Shown here in pieces: positions 33,822 through 45,886 of a DNA stretch of 64,000 nt. The stretch spans positions 93,157,795 to 93,221,794 of the forward strand of contig NC_134843.1 in NCBI RefSeq assembly GCF_965363235.1, read 5' to 3'. A program made the translations under genes and the position numbers. The number at the start of each line of letters is the position of its first letter. The first letter of the stretch is position 1. A model generated the notes under the pieces. The model was not told the origin of the DNA. It worked only from the letters and a program-made list of their open reading frames with translations, and did no database searches. The DNA is from Mytilus galloprovincialis. Taxonomy: Eukaryota > Mollusca > Bivalvia > Mytilida > Mytilidae.

Positions 33822-34730
33822 TTATACCCCCGCTTTAAAAAAGGGGGGGTATACTGTTTTACCTCTGTCTGTCCGTCAGTCCGTCCGTCATTATACCCCC
33901 GCTTTAAAAAAGGGGGGGTATACTGTTTTAGCTCTGTCTGTCCGTCAGTCCGTCCGTCAGTCCGTCCATCAGTCAGTCCGTCCATCAGTCCATCAGTCAG
34001 TCCGTCCTATGAAACTTTCGTCACATTTTTCTCAGGAACTACACATCCACCCTTTCTGTAATTTGGTATCAACATTTATATATGTCAGCCATACCGTGTG
34101 ATGCGTTTTCAGATTCATCACTTGACAACTTCCTGTTTACCGAACACTTGTCTGATTTTACACATGATAGCCAAGTTGAAAATTTTCGTCACATTTTTCT
34201 CAGGAACTACAATACAAGGATTTCTGAAATTTGGTTTCAGGATTTATATAAGTCAGCTATACCGTGTGATGCGTTTTCAGATTCATCACTCGACAACTTC
34301 CTGTTTACCGAACACTTGTATGATTTTACACATGATAGCCAAGTTGAAAATTTTCGTCACATTTTTCTCAGGAACTACAATACAAGGATTTCTGAAATTT
34401 GGTTTCAGGATTTATATAAGTCAGCTATACCGTGTGATGCGTTTTCAGATTCATCACTCGACAACTTCCTGTTTACCGAACACTTGTATGATTTTACACA
34501 TGATAGCCAAGTTGAAAATTTTCGTCACATTTTTCTCAGGAACTACAATACAAGGATTTCTGAAATTTGGTTTCAGGATTTATATAAGTCAGCTATACCG
34601 TGTGATGCGTTTTCAGATTCATCACTCGGCAACTTCCTGTTTACCGAACACTTCCATATTTTTACACTATTAATATTATCCACTTGCGGCGGGGGCATCA
34701 TCAGTGAGCAGTAGCTCGCAGTTTCACTTG
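33822..34730 (+). repeat. Interspersed bivalve repeat with a 168-bp internal array
   Basis: Starts with a 69-bp block duplicated at 33822 and 33891 ('ttataccccc', GTCCGTCAGTCCGTCC). Then come copies of a 168-bp unit beginning 'tcagctataccgtgtgatgc' at 34085, 34253, 34421 and 34589, with partial copies on both sides. It ends 'agtagctcgcagtttcac'. Because 168 is a multiple of three, open frames run through the array in two frames and look repetitive. I do not regard them as genes. Confidence 0.8.
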
Positions 34731-35044
34731 TTGAGACTTTTTTGGTGTTTTATGATAAAGTTGATATTTTAGGCCATTTTGTGCCATAAGTGAACCTTGT
34801 CCTTTGTCTATTACTGTATGCCATATTCTAACACAGGATCTTCATGCCTTACCACAAGTTAAACGACCAAGGCTTGTAAAATTGCTTTCTTGCTTGTGAA
34901 ACTCTTCTCTACAAGCCAACAGAATCTAACTAAAAATTTTGTAAAATTGAGCTCCTCCAAGCTTGTGGATTCAATAATTTATGGTAAAGACTGGGATACC
35001 TGACACAGTAAACCACCACTCTATCATATCTTCAGTAGTCCTAT

Positions 35045-35690
35045 TAACCTTTTTAGCTCACTTTGCGTCTGCCGTCGTCTGTCGTCGTTAACTTTTACAA
35101 AAATCTTCTCCTCTGAAACTATTGGGCCAAATTAAACCAAACTTAGCCACAATCATTTTTGGGGTATCTAGTTTTAAAAATGTGTCCGGTGACCGGGCCA
35201 ACCAACCAAGATGGCCGCCATGGCTAAAAATAGAACATAGGGGTAAAATGCAGTTTTTGGCTTATAACTCAAAAATCAAAGCATTTAGAGCAAATCTGAC
35301 ATGGGGTAAAATTGTTTTAATAGGTCAAGATCTATCTGCCCTGAAATTTTCAGATGAACCGGACAACTGGTTGTTGGGTTGCTGCCCCTGAATTGGTAAC
35401 TTTAAGGAAATTTTGCTGTTTTTATACCACCGCAAAAATTGAAAATTTTTTGGTATTATAATTGTATGATGTTGGCGTCGTCATCTGCGTTGTCGTCATC
35501 GTCCGAATACTTTTAGTTTTCGCACTCTAACTTTAGTAAATGTGAAAAGAAATCTATGAAATTTTAACACAAGGTTTATTACCACAAAAGGAAGGTTGGG
35601 ATTGATTTTGGGAGTTTTTGTTTCAACAGTTTAGGTATAAGGGGCCAAAAAAGGGCCCAAATAAGCATTATTCTTGGTTTTCGCACAATA
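35045..35690 (+). repeat. Mussel repeats left of the Penelope-like insertion
   Basis: Positions 35045-35440 belong to a repeat with 'tttttagctcac', 'gccaaccaaccaagatgg' and 'ggttgttgggttgctgccc'. Positions 35445-35690 begin a second one ('gatgttggcgtcgtcatc', 'tttaggtataaggggcc') that resumes at 37911 after the inserted element. Confidence 0.65.
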
Positions 35691-37910
35691 AAAGAGGGAC
35701 GAAAGATACCAAAGGGACAGTCAAACTCATAAATCTAAAACAAACTGACAACTCCATGGCTAAAAATGAAAAAGACAAACAGAAAAAACAATAGTACACA
35801 CGACACAACATAGAAAACTAAAGAATAAACAACACGAACCCCACCAAAAACTAGGGGTGATCTCAGGTGCTCCGGAAGGGTAAGCAGATCCTGCTCCACA
35901 TGTGGCACCCGTCGTGTTGCTTATGTGATTACAAATCCGGTAAATAGTCTAATTCGGTAGGTCATATTCATGAAAGGGAAGGGGATTGTAGTTACGACGT
36001 AAGGAACATATCCGATATCATTTGTGAAACGGTTATTCCATAACGGTCAACCAACTCGTGATGGCGTCCGTAAAATTTACGAAGGGATGATTTCAACTTC
36101 ACTATTTGGAACTCTTGGTTTAATAGCTTCCTTGTGAGCAGCAAACCTCTATCAAGAAAATCATGATAGGAAATGCAAGCACGGGAATATCGTATCAATT
36201 GGGAGATATATACCCCGTATGCAGGTGCTGCTGGAATGTTGCTACTTAGAAATGGAAAGTTCACAATTGGAAAGCTGAAATCATCTCTTTTGTCGTAAAG
36301 TTTTGTTTTCAACCGACCCTCATTGTCAATTTCTAGATGTAAGTCAAGATATGAAGCCGACTTAATTGTATCTGTAGTATCCTTTATCTCTAGTTCGATT
36401 GGATAGATGCGTTCCACGTAGTCACCAAATTTTGAATTGTTTAGTGAAAGAACATCATCTATATAGCGGAAAGTAGAGTTAAAGGATATTGCTAACTTCT
36501 TGTCTTTCTTCCTAAGAAGTTCCTGCATGAAGTCAGCCTCATAATAATAAAGAAACAAGTCGGCGAGTAGAGGGGCACAGTTTGTTCCCATTGGAATGCC
36601 GACAGTCTGTTGAAAAACACGTCCTCCGAACGTAACAAATATGTTGTCAATCAAGAAATCAAGCATCTTGATAATATCAGTTTCAGAGAATTTTTTGTTT
36701 GAATCAGAGTGATTCTTTACAAAGTAGGATTTATCCCTCCCTAAGACAAGATACTTGTATCTACGTTGGCCATTCTTTTTTATGAAGCAAAGTAATACCA
36801 ACTCTTTCAATTTGTCTTTTAGTTTGGAATGTGGAATACTTGTGTACAGAGTAGAAAAGTCAAATGTTTTAATACTGTTACAAGATGAAAGAGAGTTAGA
36901 TTGTATGTACTCTAAAAGATCTTTTGAATTTTTAAGTATCCACATCTGATTCACGCCACCTCTAGAATAGGCAGTTTCACAATAACTTTGAAGCCCGTCT
37001 TTGATTGCTGATAAAATAGATGTTAATAATTTAGAAAGAGGTTTCGTGGAGCACTTGGAAGACCCAGCAATATACCGTTGTTTGTAAGGACACTTATGTA
37101 GTTTAGGTATCCAATACAGTGATGGAAGATCCAGTTCTTCATCTTTGGTTGAAATTCCAAAGGAACATAGAACAGACCTATGATTATCCAGGATTTCCTC
37201 TTTGGTAAGTGTCGTGAGGGTATATGTTGAGTTTCCAAGTGAATTGTCAATACCTAATTCGTTTATCAAGCAGTTGATGTAGTGACTTTTACACACAAAA
37301 ACGATGTTATTTGGGGCTTTATCTGCGGGGACAACAACATATTTGTCATGGAGGTCAGATAGGTGTTTTGCAACATTTGGGTCTTTAAAGATTGACGTAG
37401 CATGGGCATTGATGGACCCATTCAGTTTCTTAATTCTGATTTGTATCAACGACCTCACTGCCTTAATCCATTCGGAAAGAGTGTCTACGTCTTCCTTCTC
37501 GCGCTTAGCCCATTGCCTGGCATAATCCTCGACTGAATCCATCAAAATTTTAAAGTTGTATTTCCAATTGATGGATTTAGGCTCACGATATTTGGGACCT
37601 TTCGATAACACATTTCGTAGAGAAGTGTTATTAACAATGTTAAGGTCACCGGTAATAACGTGGCCAGCAGGATTATATGTGAATTTGGAACTAGCACAAG
37701 TGCAATCAGGAGGTTTAGACTTGAAGTCGTCAATATCGAGATCCTGCAAAACGCGTTTGTAATTGAAAATTTTAGTTGCAATAGGTTTGGTATAGGTATA
37801 AGAAATTATTGGTACAGACTGGTCTTTGAAATAAGGAGGTATTTTCGATTGTACTAATTTATGATGAAGGATATTGCCTAGGTTGACGCCATCGAGACCT
37901 TTGTTGGCAA
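35691..37910 (-). mobile_element. Penelope-like retroelement, 5'-truncated, inserted in a repeat
   Basis: The flanks join cleanly: 'ggttttcgcacaataa' on the left and 'ctttagtataagtaaatag' on the right are adjacent in the undisturbed repeat. The element reads on the minus strand: a long RT open frame (to 35992), then a tail of about 300 bp. Fragments of the same tail are at 2185 and 7455. No LTRs or terminal repeats are seen. The 5' side ends inside the coding region, as in most truncated retroelements. Confidence 0.75.
35992..37910 (-). CDS. Reverse transcriptase of a Penelope-like element (5' partial)
   Basis: About 640 codons open without interruption. Features seen: an N-terminal basic region, YVVVPADKAPNNIVFV (the 'ADK' motif placed before the RT in Penelope-like enzymes), LPSLYWIPKLHK, FDFSTLYTSIPH (first catalytic Asp region), GIPMGTNCAPLLADLFL (36560-36602) and FRYIDDVLSL (catalytic YIDD near 36460). 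It ends shortly after, with no obvious GIY-YIG endonuclease, which many members of the family carry at this end. The reading frame continues upstream to 37965, but those 18 codons belong to the flanking repeat, so the copy has no start of its own. It resembles telomerase-type RTs more than LINE RTs. An alternative is another RT lineage with the same core. Confidence 0.75.
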
Positions 37911-38433
37911 CTTTAGTATAAGTAAATAGAAATAAATGAAATTTAAACACAAGGTTAATGACCACAAAAGGAAGGTTGAGATTGATTTTGGGAGTTGAGG
38001 TCCAAACAGTTTAGGAATTAGGGGCCTAAAAGGGGCCCAAATAAGCATTTTTCTTGGTTTTCGCACCATAACATTAGTATAAGTAAATAGAAATCAATGA
38101 AATTTAAACAAGATTTATGACCATAAAAGAAAGGTTGGGATTGATTTTGGAAGTTTTGGTCCCAAAATTAAACTTTGTTTGATTTCATCAAAAATTGAAT
38201 AATTAGGGTTCTTTGATGTGCCAAATCTAACTGTGTATGTAGATTCTTAATTTTTGGTCCCGTTTTCAAATTGGTCTACATTAAAGTCCAAAGGGTCCAA
38301 AATTAAAGTTTGATTTTAACAAAAATTGAATTCTTGGGCTTCTCTGATATGCTGAATCTAAACATGTACTTAGATTTTTGATTATGGGCCTAGTTTTCAA
38401 GTTGGTCCAAATCAGGATCCAAAATTATTATAT
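37911..38433 (+). repeat. Mussel repeat right of the Penelope-like insertion
   Basis: Internally repetitive: 'ggaaggttgagattgatttt' and 'ggaaggttgggattgattt' recur, as do 'ggtccaaaattaaa' and 'ttagatttttgattatggg'. It continues the repeat interrupted at 35690. Confidence 0.65.
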
Positions 38434-38680
38434 TAAGTATTGTGCAATAGCAAGAAATTTTCAATTGGACAGTATTCAGCAATAGCAAGAAATCTTAATT
38501 GCACAGTATTGTGCAATAGCAAGAAATTTTCAATTGCACAGTATTGCACAATAGCAAGAAATCTTCAATTGCACAGTATTGTGCAATAGCAAATATTTCC
38601 AATTGCACAGTATTGCACAATAGCAAGAAATATCTAATTGCACAATATTGTGCAATAGCAAGAAATTTTCATATTTTCAA
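38434..38680. repeat. ~35-bp tandem array of small hairpins, seven copies
   Basis: Each unit carries a version of 'ttgcacagtattgtgcaat' followed by 'agcaagaaatnttcaa'. The core TTGCACA/TGTGCAA is self-complementary, so each unit can fold into a small hairpin. Unit ends vary in length by one or two bases. Confidence 0.8.
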
Positions 38681-40012
38681 TTGGAGTTATCTTTCTTTGT
38701 CCAGAATAGTAGTTGAATCAACTTAAATCATTGCTTTATACAATATGTACAATGTATATTCACTTTTACTACCAACTGATAAATTAAAACAATCTTTACC
38801 ATTCAGTGATAACAAGCACTTTTTTTTACATTTTAATATGTATTTAACATGTTTAAACGAGTAGTTATTGTTGCATTAGAAATTTGAATTGAGATCAGTT
38901 TTGGAATAAGGGAAAGGGGGATGTGAAAAAAAAATTGGGGGAGGGGTCAATTTTTTTCATTTCAGATTTCATAAATAAAAAGAAAATTTCTTCAAACATT
39001 TTTTTGAGAGGATTAATATTCAACAGCATAGTGAATTGCTCAAAGGCAAAAAATTTTTTAAGTTCATTAGACCACATTCATTATGTGTCAGAAACCTAAG
39101 CTGTGTCAAATTTTTAATCACAATCCAAATTTAGAGCTGAATCCAGCTTGAATGTTGTGTCCATACTTGCCCCAACCGTTCAGGGTTCAACCTCTGTGGT
39201 CGTATAAAGCTGTGCCCTGCGGAGCATCTGGTTGGTTATTGTCTTGAATATTATTATAGATAGAGATAAACTGCAAACAGCAATAATGTTCAGCAAAGTA
39301 AGATTTACAAATAGGTCAACATGACCGAAATCGTCAATTGACCCCCTAAGGAGTTATTGTCCTTTATAGTCAATTTTTAGCAATTTTCATAAAATTTGTA
39401 AATTTTTATTAACATTTTCCACTGAAACTACTGTGTCCAGATCATTATAGATAGAAATAATTGTAAGCAGCAAGACTGTTTAGTAAAGTAAGATGTACAA
39501 ATACATCACCATCACCAAAACACAATTTTGTCATGAATCCATCTGCTTCCTTTGTTCAATATTCACATAGACCAAGGTGAGCGACACTGGCTCTATATAG
39601 TTTGTTATTATCTTGAATATTATTATAGATAAAGATAAATTGTAAACAGCAATAATTTACAACAAAGTAAGACCTAAAAATAAGTCAACATGACCAAAAT
39701 GGTCAATTGACCCCCTAAGACATGTTTATAGTCAATTTTTAACAATTTTCATAAAATTTGTAAATTTTTACTAACATTTTCCACCGAAACTACTGGGCCA
39801 TTAGGCCGCCAAGATCATTAAAGATAGAAATAATTATAAGCAGCAAGAATGTTCAGTAAAGTATGATGTACAAACACATCACTATCACCATGATTACCAA
39901 AACACAATTTTGTCATGAATCCATCTTTTTCCTTTGTTTAATATTCACATATATTTATCATGTATATACCAAGGTGAGCAACACAGGCTCTTTAGAGCCT
40001 CTAGTTTCTCAT
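38681..40012 (+). repeat. Continuation of the mussel repeat, with a diverged duplication
   Basis: Blocks 39238-39600 and 39604-39985 are diverged tandem copies (shared 'attttcataaaatttgtaaa', 'caaaacacaattttgtcatg', 'accaaggtgagc'). It ends 'cacaggctctttagagcctc'. The segment 'ccaaccgttcagggttcaac' near 39175 is a motif I know from mussel repeats. No coding potential. Confidence 0.6.
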
Positions 40013-40467
40013 TTTTAAATTCTGATCATTCTCTGGAGTTACCAGATGAGATTTGACATTATATTTATTATTCAGCACTGCTATTAAAACTATGTGTCAT
40101 ATATACATATAATATACATTTACATCATTCAGGGGTACTACATGTGCAAGTAATTTTTTTTTTACTTGAAGAAGTAATATGAATAAACTTATATTAGTTA
40201 ATTTGAAGGATACTTACACTAGTAAATTTTATTTACTTGTATTGGGGAAAAAAATGGCTAAGTTATACACATGTCCCTTAGCTAGACATTCAGATTTTTT
40301 GACTTATTGAAGTGAAAAAGTCATCCTATCTTCTTTTCTTGATTTCTTAGGATTTCTTTGCTGTAATAGAATTTGAATAGAAGTTGCATATAATTGCTTA
40401 CATCCCCTGCGTTTGAACTCTGGCAGATAATTGTCTTATTGATAATCATACAGCCATATCTCCTTAA

Positions 40468-40810
40468 TTTTATATATAGTATAATATCAAATCAGTATGT
40501 AATCTTATGATGTACAGTACATTTATATATAGTATAATATCAAATCAGTATGTAATCTTATGATGTACAGTACATTTATATATAGTATAATATCAAATCA
40601 GTATGTAATCTTATGATGTACAGTACATTTATATATAGTATAATATCAAATCAGTATGTAATCTTATGATGTACAGTACATTTATATATAGTATAATATC
40701 AAATCAGTATGTAATCTTATGATGTACAGTACATCATGTACAAATATATAGTATAATATCAAATCAGTATGTAATCTTATGATGTACAGTACATCATGTA
40801 CAAATATATA
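40468..40810. repeat. 53-bp tandem array, six copies, last copies 60 bp
   Basis: 'gtataatatcaaatcagtat' recurs at 40479, 40532, 40585, 40638 and 40691 (53 bp apart) and then at 40751 (60 bp). The two last units carry an added 'catgtaca' after 'gtacagtacat'. Confidence 0.9.
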
Positions 40811-41159
40811 TTCCTCCAATGGAACTAGATTTTGTGCAAATCAACCATGCTATATTTGATTTCCTATATTGCTACAGGAGTCTAGATCAAATGGTTCTGA
40901 CTTTCAATAATATAAATTTGCTACATGAAACATTAGTCATCAGAACATTATCACATGATTATGAATTACAAATAAACCATCATGCAAGTACAAGCATGAC
41001 TAATTAATGGATGTGTTGTGAAATTGGTTTCAAACTTATTCCACCAAAGACATTTCAAACCCTTATTTTTATTCACTCTCACTAATTTTATTTTTAAATT
41101 ATATTTAATCATATTGTCATGATTAATTGTAAATATAAATATATCTGCTTTAGTAAATA

Positions 41160-41559
41160 TTTTTTTATGTCTCTTTACGGGCCTTATTATGGTATACTGT
41201 TGTCCATCTGTGGTCCACATGTCGGACATTAACTCAAAAACGCTTTAACCAATATGCATGAAACTTTTTTGAAGTGTATATATATCTATTGAGTGACGTG
41301 AGCTCCCTTTTGTTTTTTGTAAATTTCAGATTTACTGTTTCCAGGTTTTGGGATTTTATTCATAAAAAGGGGGGAATTTTCCAGTTTTGAGTCAAGTACT
41401 AGAGAATGCTTTCACCAACTTGCAAGAAATATTAATGAATTGCTAATATCTATTGACATGAGCTACCTTTCACTTTTTATAAATTTTATATTTTACGTTT
41501 CCAATTGACAGGGTTTTGATTTTTTTTTAAAGGTGGGGGGGGGGGGGGATTTAGGTCAT
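41160..41559. repeat. Interspersed bivalve repeat
   Basis: 'gttgtccatctgtggtccac', 'aactcaaaaacgctttaacc' and 'agtgacgtgagctccctttt' are of a type I know from bivalve repeats. It runs directly into the 56-bp array. Confidence 0.5.
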
Positions 41560-42033
41560 ACCTTTGGTCATGGTTCATTGACATTGAATATTCCATGGAG
41601 GTTATTTGTCCCTGCACCTTTGGTCATGGTTCATTGACATTGAATATTGCATGGAGGTTATTTGTCCCTGCACCTTTGGTCATGGTTCATTGACATTGAA
41701 TATTCCATGGAGGTTATTTGTCCCTGTACCTCTGGTCATGATTCATTGACATTGAATATTCCATGGAGGTTATCTGTCCCTGTACCTCTGGTCATGGTTC
41801 ATTGACATTGAATATTCCATGGAGGTTATTTGTCCCTGCACCTCTGGTCATGATTCATTGACATTGAATATTCCATGGAGGTTATTTGTCCCTGCACCTC
41901 TGGTCATGGTTCATTGACATTGAATATTCCATGGAGGTTATTTGTCCCTGCACCTCTGGTCATGATTCATTGACATTGAATATTCCATGGAGGTTATTTG
42001 GCACTGCACCTTTGGTCATGATTCATTGACATG
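41560..42033. repeat. 56-bp tandem repeat, 8.4 copies
   Basis: Unit 'acctttggtcatggttcatt' through 'ggaggttatttgtccctgc'. Starts at 41560, 41616, 41672, 41728, 41784, 41840, 41896, 41952 and a partial at 42008, always 56 bp. Variants accttt/acctct and catggttc/catgattc alternate. Every unit has a weakly palindromic 'tattccatggag' core. Confidence 0.95.
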
Positions 42034-42370
42034 CTACAAACTCTTAACTGGGAGATAGTGCACGAAAGAAGAGCAAGTGCAAAGTCATCATGGTGTACAG
42101 AATCATAAAACAACCCTGTGGCTTTTCCCTCATTGCATGCCACTAACATCCACGTGCACCTTTCTGGGACATTATGACAGATTCCTGGTATCATTTGTCA
42201 GGACTGATGTTTACAGGCAATCATTCTTCCGTGATATGGTATGATTTTGGAAAGGACTATCTGTATTCTTAGTAACCTGCACAGCACTTGAGTCATTTAA
42301 AAAAAGGTGTGCAGAGTGTCTATTCTGTGATTTGAATTCAATTGAATTTGTTATGCTCAGTGATATAATG

Positions 42371-42894
42371 GGGCGTATGACATTTGCGCCGATTTTGGAA
42401 ATTTTCATTCTTTCATTTGCGCCGATTTCATTTTTTCATTTGCGCCGATTTTATATTTTCTCCTAATTAGATTTACAGGTAAGTTAATACTTGTACATGT
42501 ACTATACCATTGGTAAAATTTGGTTATAAGTGTTGTTCACTTATGTTTAATTAGTTAATTTTGATTCATATTGTTCTGGAACTTCGTTGTAACATGATGG
42601 ACATATTGCACATTAAAACTAAGCCGAGTAGTCAATTCTTTAATCAGCGACGATCATACATATAGGAAGGTCAATGTCCTAAAACATATCTTACTAATGA
42701 ACCATACAATCGTGTAAATCCAGTCACCACGGATTCTGATAGTCTGACTATTATCAAATCACAAAACGAGCAAAACCATGTGGCAGATAACCGAAAGTCA
42801 GAGGCTAAGAACTACGGGTACGGTCAAGGAAAAAGTCTGGAGATGTTTCTTGTGGTCCTTCTTCCATCTCCCCGTGGTGAGCAGGGGACAACAG

Positions 42895-42936
<42 letters not shown>

Positions 42937-43159
42937 GTTATGATTGACAATTCATTTCATTTGTACAAGTGGCTAACCGAAGACGTCTATAATAATAAAT
43001 AAAAAATAACATGACTTTGTTAGAGAGTTGGTCTCATTGGCACTCATACCACATCTTCTTATATCTATTCACCTGTAATTTACCTGTAAAAAAATCGGCG
43101 CAAATGAAAGAAAAAATCGGCGCAAATGAAATGCAGATCGGCGCAAATGCAAAACGCCT
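42371..43159. mobile_element. Inverted-repeat element with repeated 'TTTGCGCCGAT' ends
   Basis: The left end GGGCGTATGACATTTGCGCC mirrors the right end (complement AGGCGTTTTGCATTTGCGCC). Each end carries three spaced copies of CATTTGCGCCGAT, then 'acaggtaa' mirrored. ATATAATG lies on both sides (42363-42370 and 43160-43167; a ninth base may match). An 8-9-bp duplication fits hAT- or Mutator-type transposition. The interior includes a (TA)n run (42897-42933) and a piece of the 'GCCAATGAGACAACTCT' family (43017-43066). Non-coding. Confidence 0.8.
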
Positions 43160-43625
43160 ATATAATGGTTACAGATATAGATAAACCCCTTATGACCTCC
43201 TCTCACTCTTTTTTTCTGCTAACTGAGGGAGCCCTAGTGAGGGGTTTAAAATGAAGGAATGTCTCACTTTTTATGACCCACCTATGATAGTAGAGGGGTA
43301 TTATGTTTTCTGGTCTGTGCGTCTGTTTGTTCGTTCGTCCATCTGTCCCGCTTCAGGTTCAAGTTTTTGGTCAAGGTAGTTTTTGATGAAGTTGAAGTAC
43401 AATCAACTTGAAACTTAGTACACATGTGCCCTATGATATGATCTGTCTAATTTTAATGCCAAATTAGAGTTTTTACCCCAATTTCACGGTTCACTGAACA
43501 TAGAAATGATAGTGAGAGTTTCAGGTTAAAGTTTTTGGTCAAGGTAGTTTTTGATGAAGTTGAAGTCCAATCACCTTGAAACTTAGTATACATGCATGTG
43601 CCCTATGATATGATATCTCTAATTA

Positions 43626-45811
43626 TACCCCACGCAACGAAGTTGCGCTGGGTATAATGTTTTTGACCCGTCCGTCCGTCCGTCAGTCCGTCCGTCCGTC
43701 AGTCCTGTTTCTTGTCATTGCAACTCCTCTCAAAACACAACAGAATTTCACGAAACCTTTTCAGATGATAAGGACATACTATGTAGTTGTGCATATCGAC
43801 GGGAAATTGCAATTCAATTTTTTTTCTAGGAGTTACGCCCCTTTGAACTTATTTACTTTAATGTACTACTACTGCAACAGTTTGTCATCGCAACTCCTCT
43901 CAAACCACACAACAGAATTTCACGAAACCTTTTCAGATAATAAGGACATACTTTGTGGTTGTGCATATCGACGGGAAATTGCGATTCAATTTTTTTTCTA
44001 GGAGTTACGCCCCTTTGAACTTATTTACTTGAATGTATTACTGCAACCGTTTGTCATCGCAACTCCTCTCAAACCACACAACAGAATTTCACGAAACCTT
44101 TTCAGATAATAAGGACATACTATGTAGTTGTGCATATCGACGGGAAATTGCGATTCAATTTTTTTTCTAGGAGTTACGCCCTTTCAGGGCTCACACTACT
44201 TCAGAATTATAGGGAGAAGTGACTTCTCTTTTTGAAACTGATAGGGAGAAGTGGTGAGATTTGAAAGAGAAGTGCTCATTCGCACGGTGCGATACAATGT
44301 TTAGATTTTACAATAGTATAAAGGGCCATATGTAAATAATGTTCTTTTTATATTGTTCAATTCATATCTGAGTAAAAAAATTACAATTAAAGTAACATTT
44401 GAAATTAAAAGTTGTTTAAGCTTGTGAGAAACTACCAACTAAATATCTAGCACTAAAAAAAAAAAAAAATGTAAAGAAATTATAATATATATATATTAAT
44501 TACAATTTAATTTAAAATTATCTTGTGTATGGCATTCAGTGTTTCTCATAAAAAAATATAAAAGTTATTAAGCGGACGAATGCAAGAAAATTTACAAAAA
44601 TAAACGATGTTTGACAAGTTATTTGGAAAGGAACATGACGTTTTTAATGCAATAAATGGATGAAAAATTTACTGGAGGCAACTTTTATCACGTTTAAATG
44701 AAGTAACAAACTTATTTTGCCGCCGAAATTGAGGTTGATGTACGTTTTCGAGTAACAAGCACCGGAAATGCACGAAGTGATAAAAAGTTGTATTTTTATC
44801 AAATAACCTGCTACACACAGCGAAGACAATGCTTCAACCTCTTTTCAAAAGATAATGAATCGTTTATGTCTGAATTTCTTTAATTATCAATAAAAAATTG
44901 ATGTTTCATCAACTTGGTAAAAATTGAAAATGTCCGATGACGGAAGCGACTGAAAGCGACTATCGTCAAGAACAGGGCGACTTGTTTTCGCTTTTGGGGG
45001 TCGGGGAAAGCGAAGTGACGGTCAGGAAGGCGACTTCTTCGCCCAAGTCGCCTGGTAGCGTGAGCCCTGCCCTTTGAACTTATTTACTTTAATGTACTAC
45101 TGCAACAGTTTGTCATCGCAACTCCTCTCAAACCACACAACAGAATTTTACGAAACCTTTTCAGATAATAAGGACATACTATGTAGTTGTGCATATCGAC
45201 AGGAAATTGCGATTCAATTTTTTTTCTAGGAGTTACGCCCCTTTGAACTTATTTACTTTAATGTATTACTGCAACCGTTTGTCATCGCAACTCCTCTCAA
45301 ACCACACAACAGAATTTCACGAAACCTTTTCAGATAATAAGGGCATACTATGTAGTTGTGCATATCGACGGGAAATTGCGATTCAATTTTTTTTCTAGGA
45401 GTTACACCCCTTTGAACTTATTTACTTTAATGTACTACTGCAACAGTTTGTCATCGCAACTCCTCTCAAACCACACAACAGAATTTCATGAAACTTTGTA
45501 GATAATAAGGACATACTATGTAGATGTGCATATCAACCGGAAATTACGGTTCAATTTTTTTTCTAGGAGTTATGCCCCTTTGAACTTATTTGCCTCAATG
45601 TACTTCTGCAACAGTTTGTCATCTCAACTCCTCTGAAAACACACAACAGAATTTCATGAAATTTTGTAGATAATAAGGACATACTATGTATATTGACAGG
45701 AAATTATTATTCAATATTTTTTCTTAAAAATTTTTTTTTTCTTATACTTATTTAATTTCTCCAATGACAATGTGGGGACGTGGGGTATGTGAGCGTGCTC
45801 ACTAAGGTTCT
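43626..45811 (+). repeat. 'TATACCCCACGC' repeat with ~169-bp array, seven copies
   Basis: Begins 'tataccccacgcaacgaag' with a GTCCGTCCGTCC run, ends 'gtggggtatgtgagcgtgc'. The 169-bp unit contains 'gtcatcgcaactcctctcaa' at 43714, 43884, 44053, 45112, 45281, 45450 and 45618. The jump from 44053 to 45112 is one unit plus the element at 44185-45069. Short repetitive open frames here are not genes. Confidence 0.8.
44185..45069. mobile_element. hAT-type non-autonomous element, 885 bp
   Basis: The ends are inverted copies (CAGGGCTCACACTAC and the complement CAGGGCTCACGCTAC). It splits one unit of the 169-bp array, and CCCTTT lies directly on both sides, the visible core of the duplication. CAGGG termini are common in hAT elements. 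Only short meaningless open frames. Near the right end 'aaagcgac', 'ggcgactt' blocks recur. Confidence 0.78.
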
Positions 45812-45886
45812 TTAATTATTAAATGCCAAATTAGAGTTTTACCCCAATTTCATGGTCCACTAAATGTAGAAAATGATAGTGTGAGT

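Noticed and set aside
34082-34714. 210-codon repetitive open frame (plus strand)
   Set aside because: It follows a 168-bp tandem array whose period is a multiple of three; a second frame is open as well, and the DNA belongs to an interspersed repeat. No start context, splice signals or recognisable domain.
39150-39240. Possible Pol III-type SINE ('gggttcaacctctg' resembles a B box)
   Set aside because: No matching A box at the right distance and no terminal oligo(T); it lies within a longer interspersed repeat.
44185-45069. Small open frames inside the hAT-type element as a transposase remnant
   Set aside because: The longest is about 61 codons with no similarity that I can see to hAT transposase; the element is better called non-autonomous.
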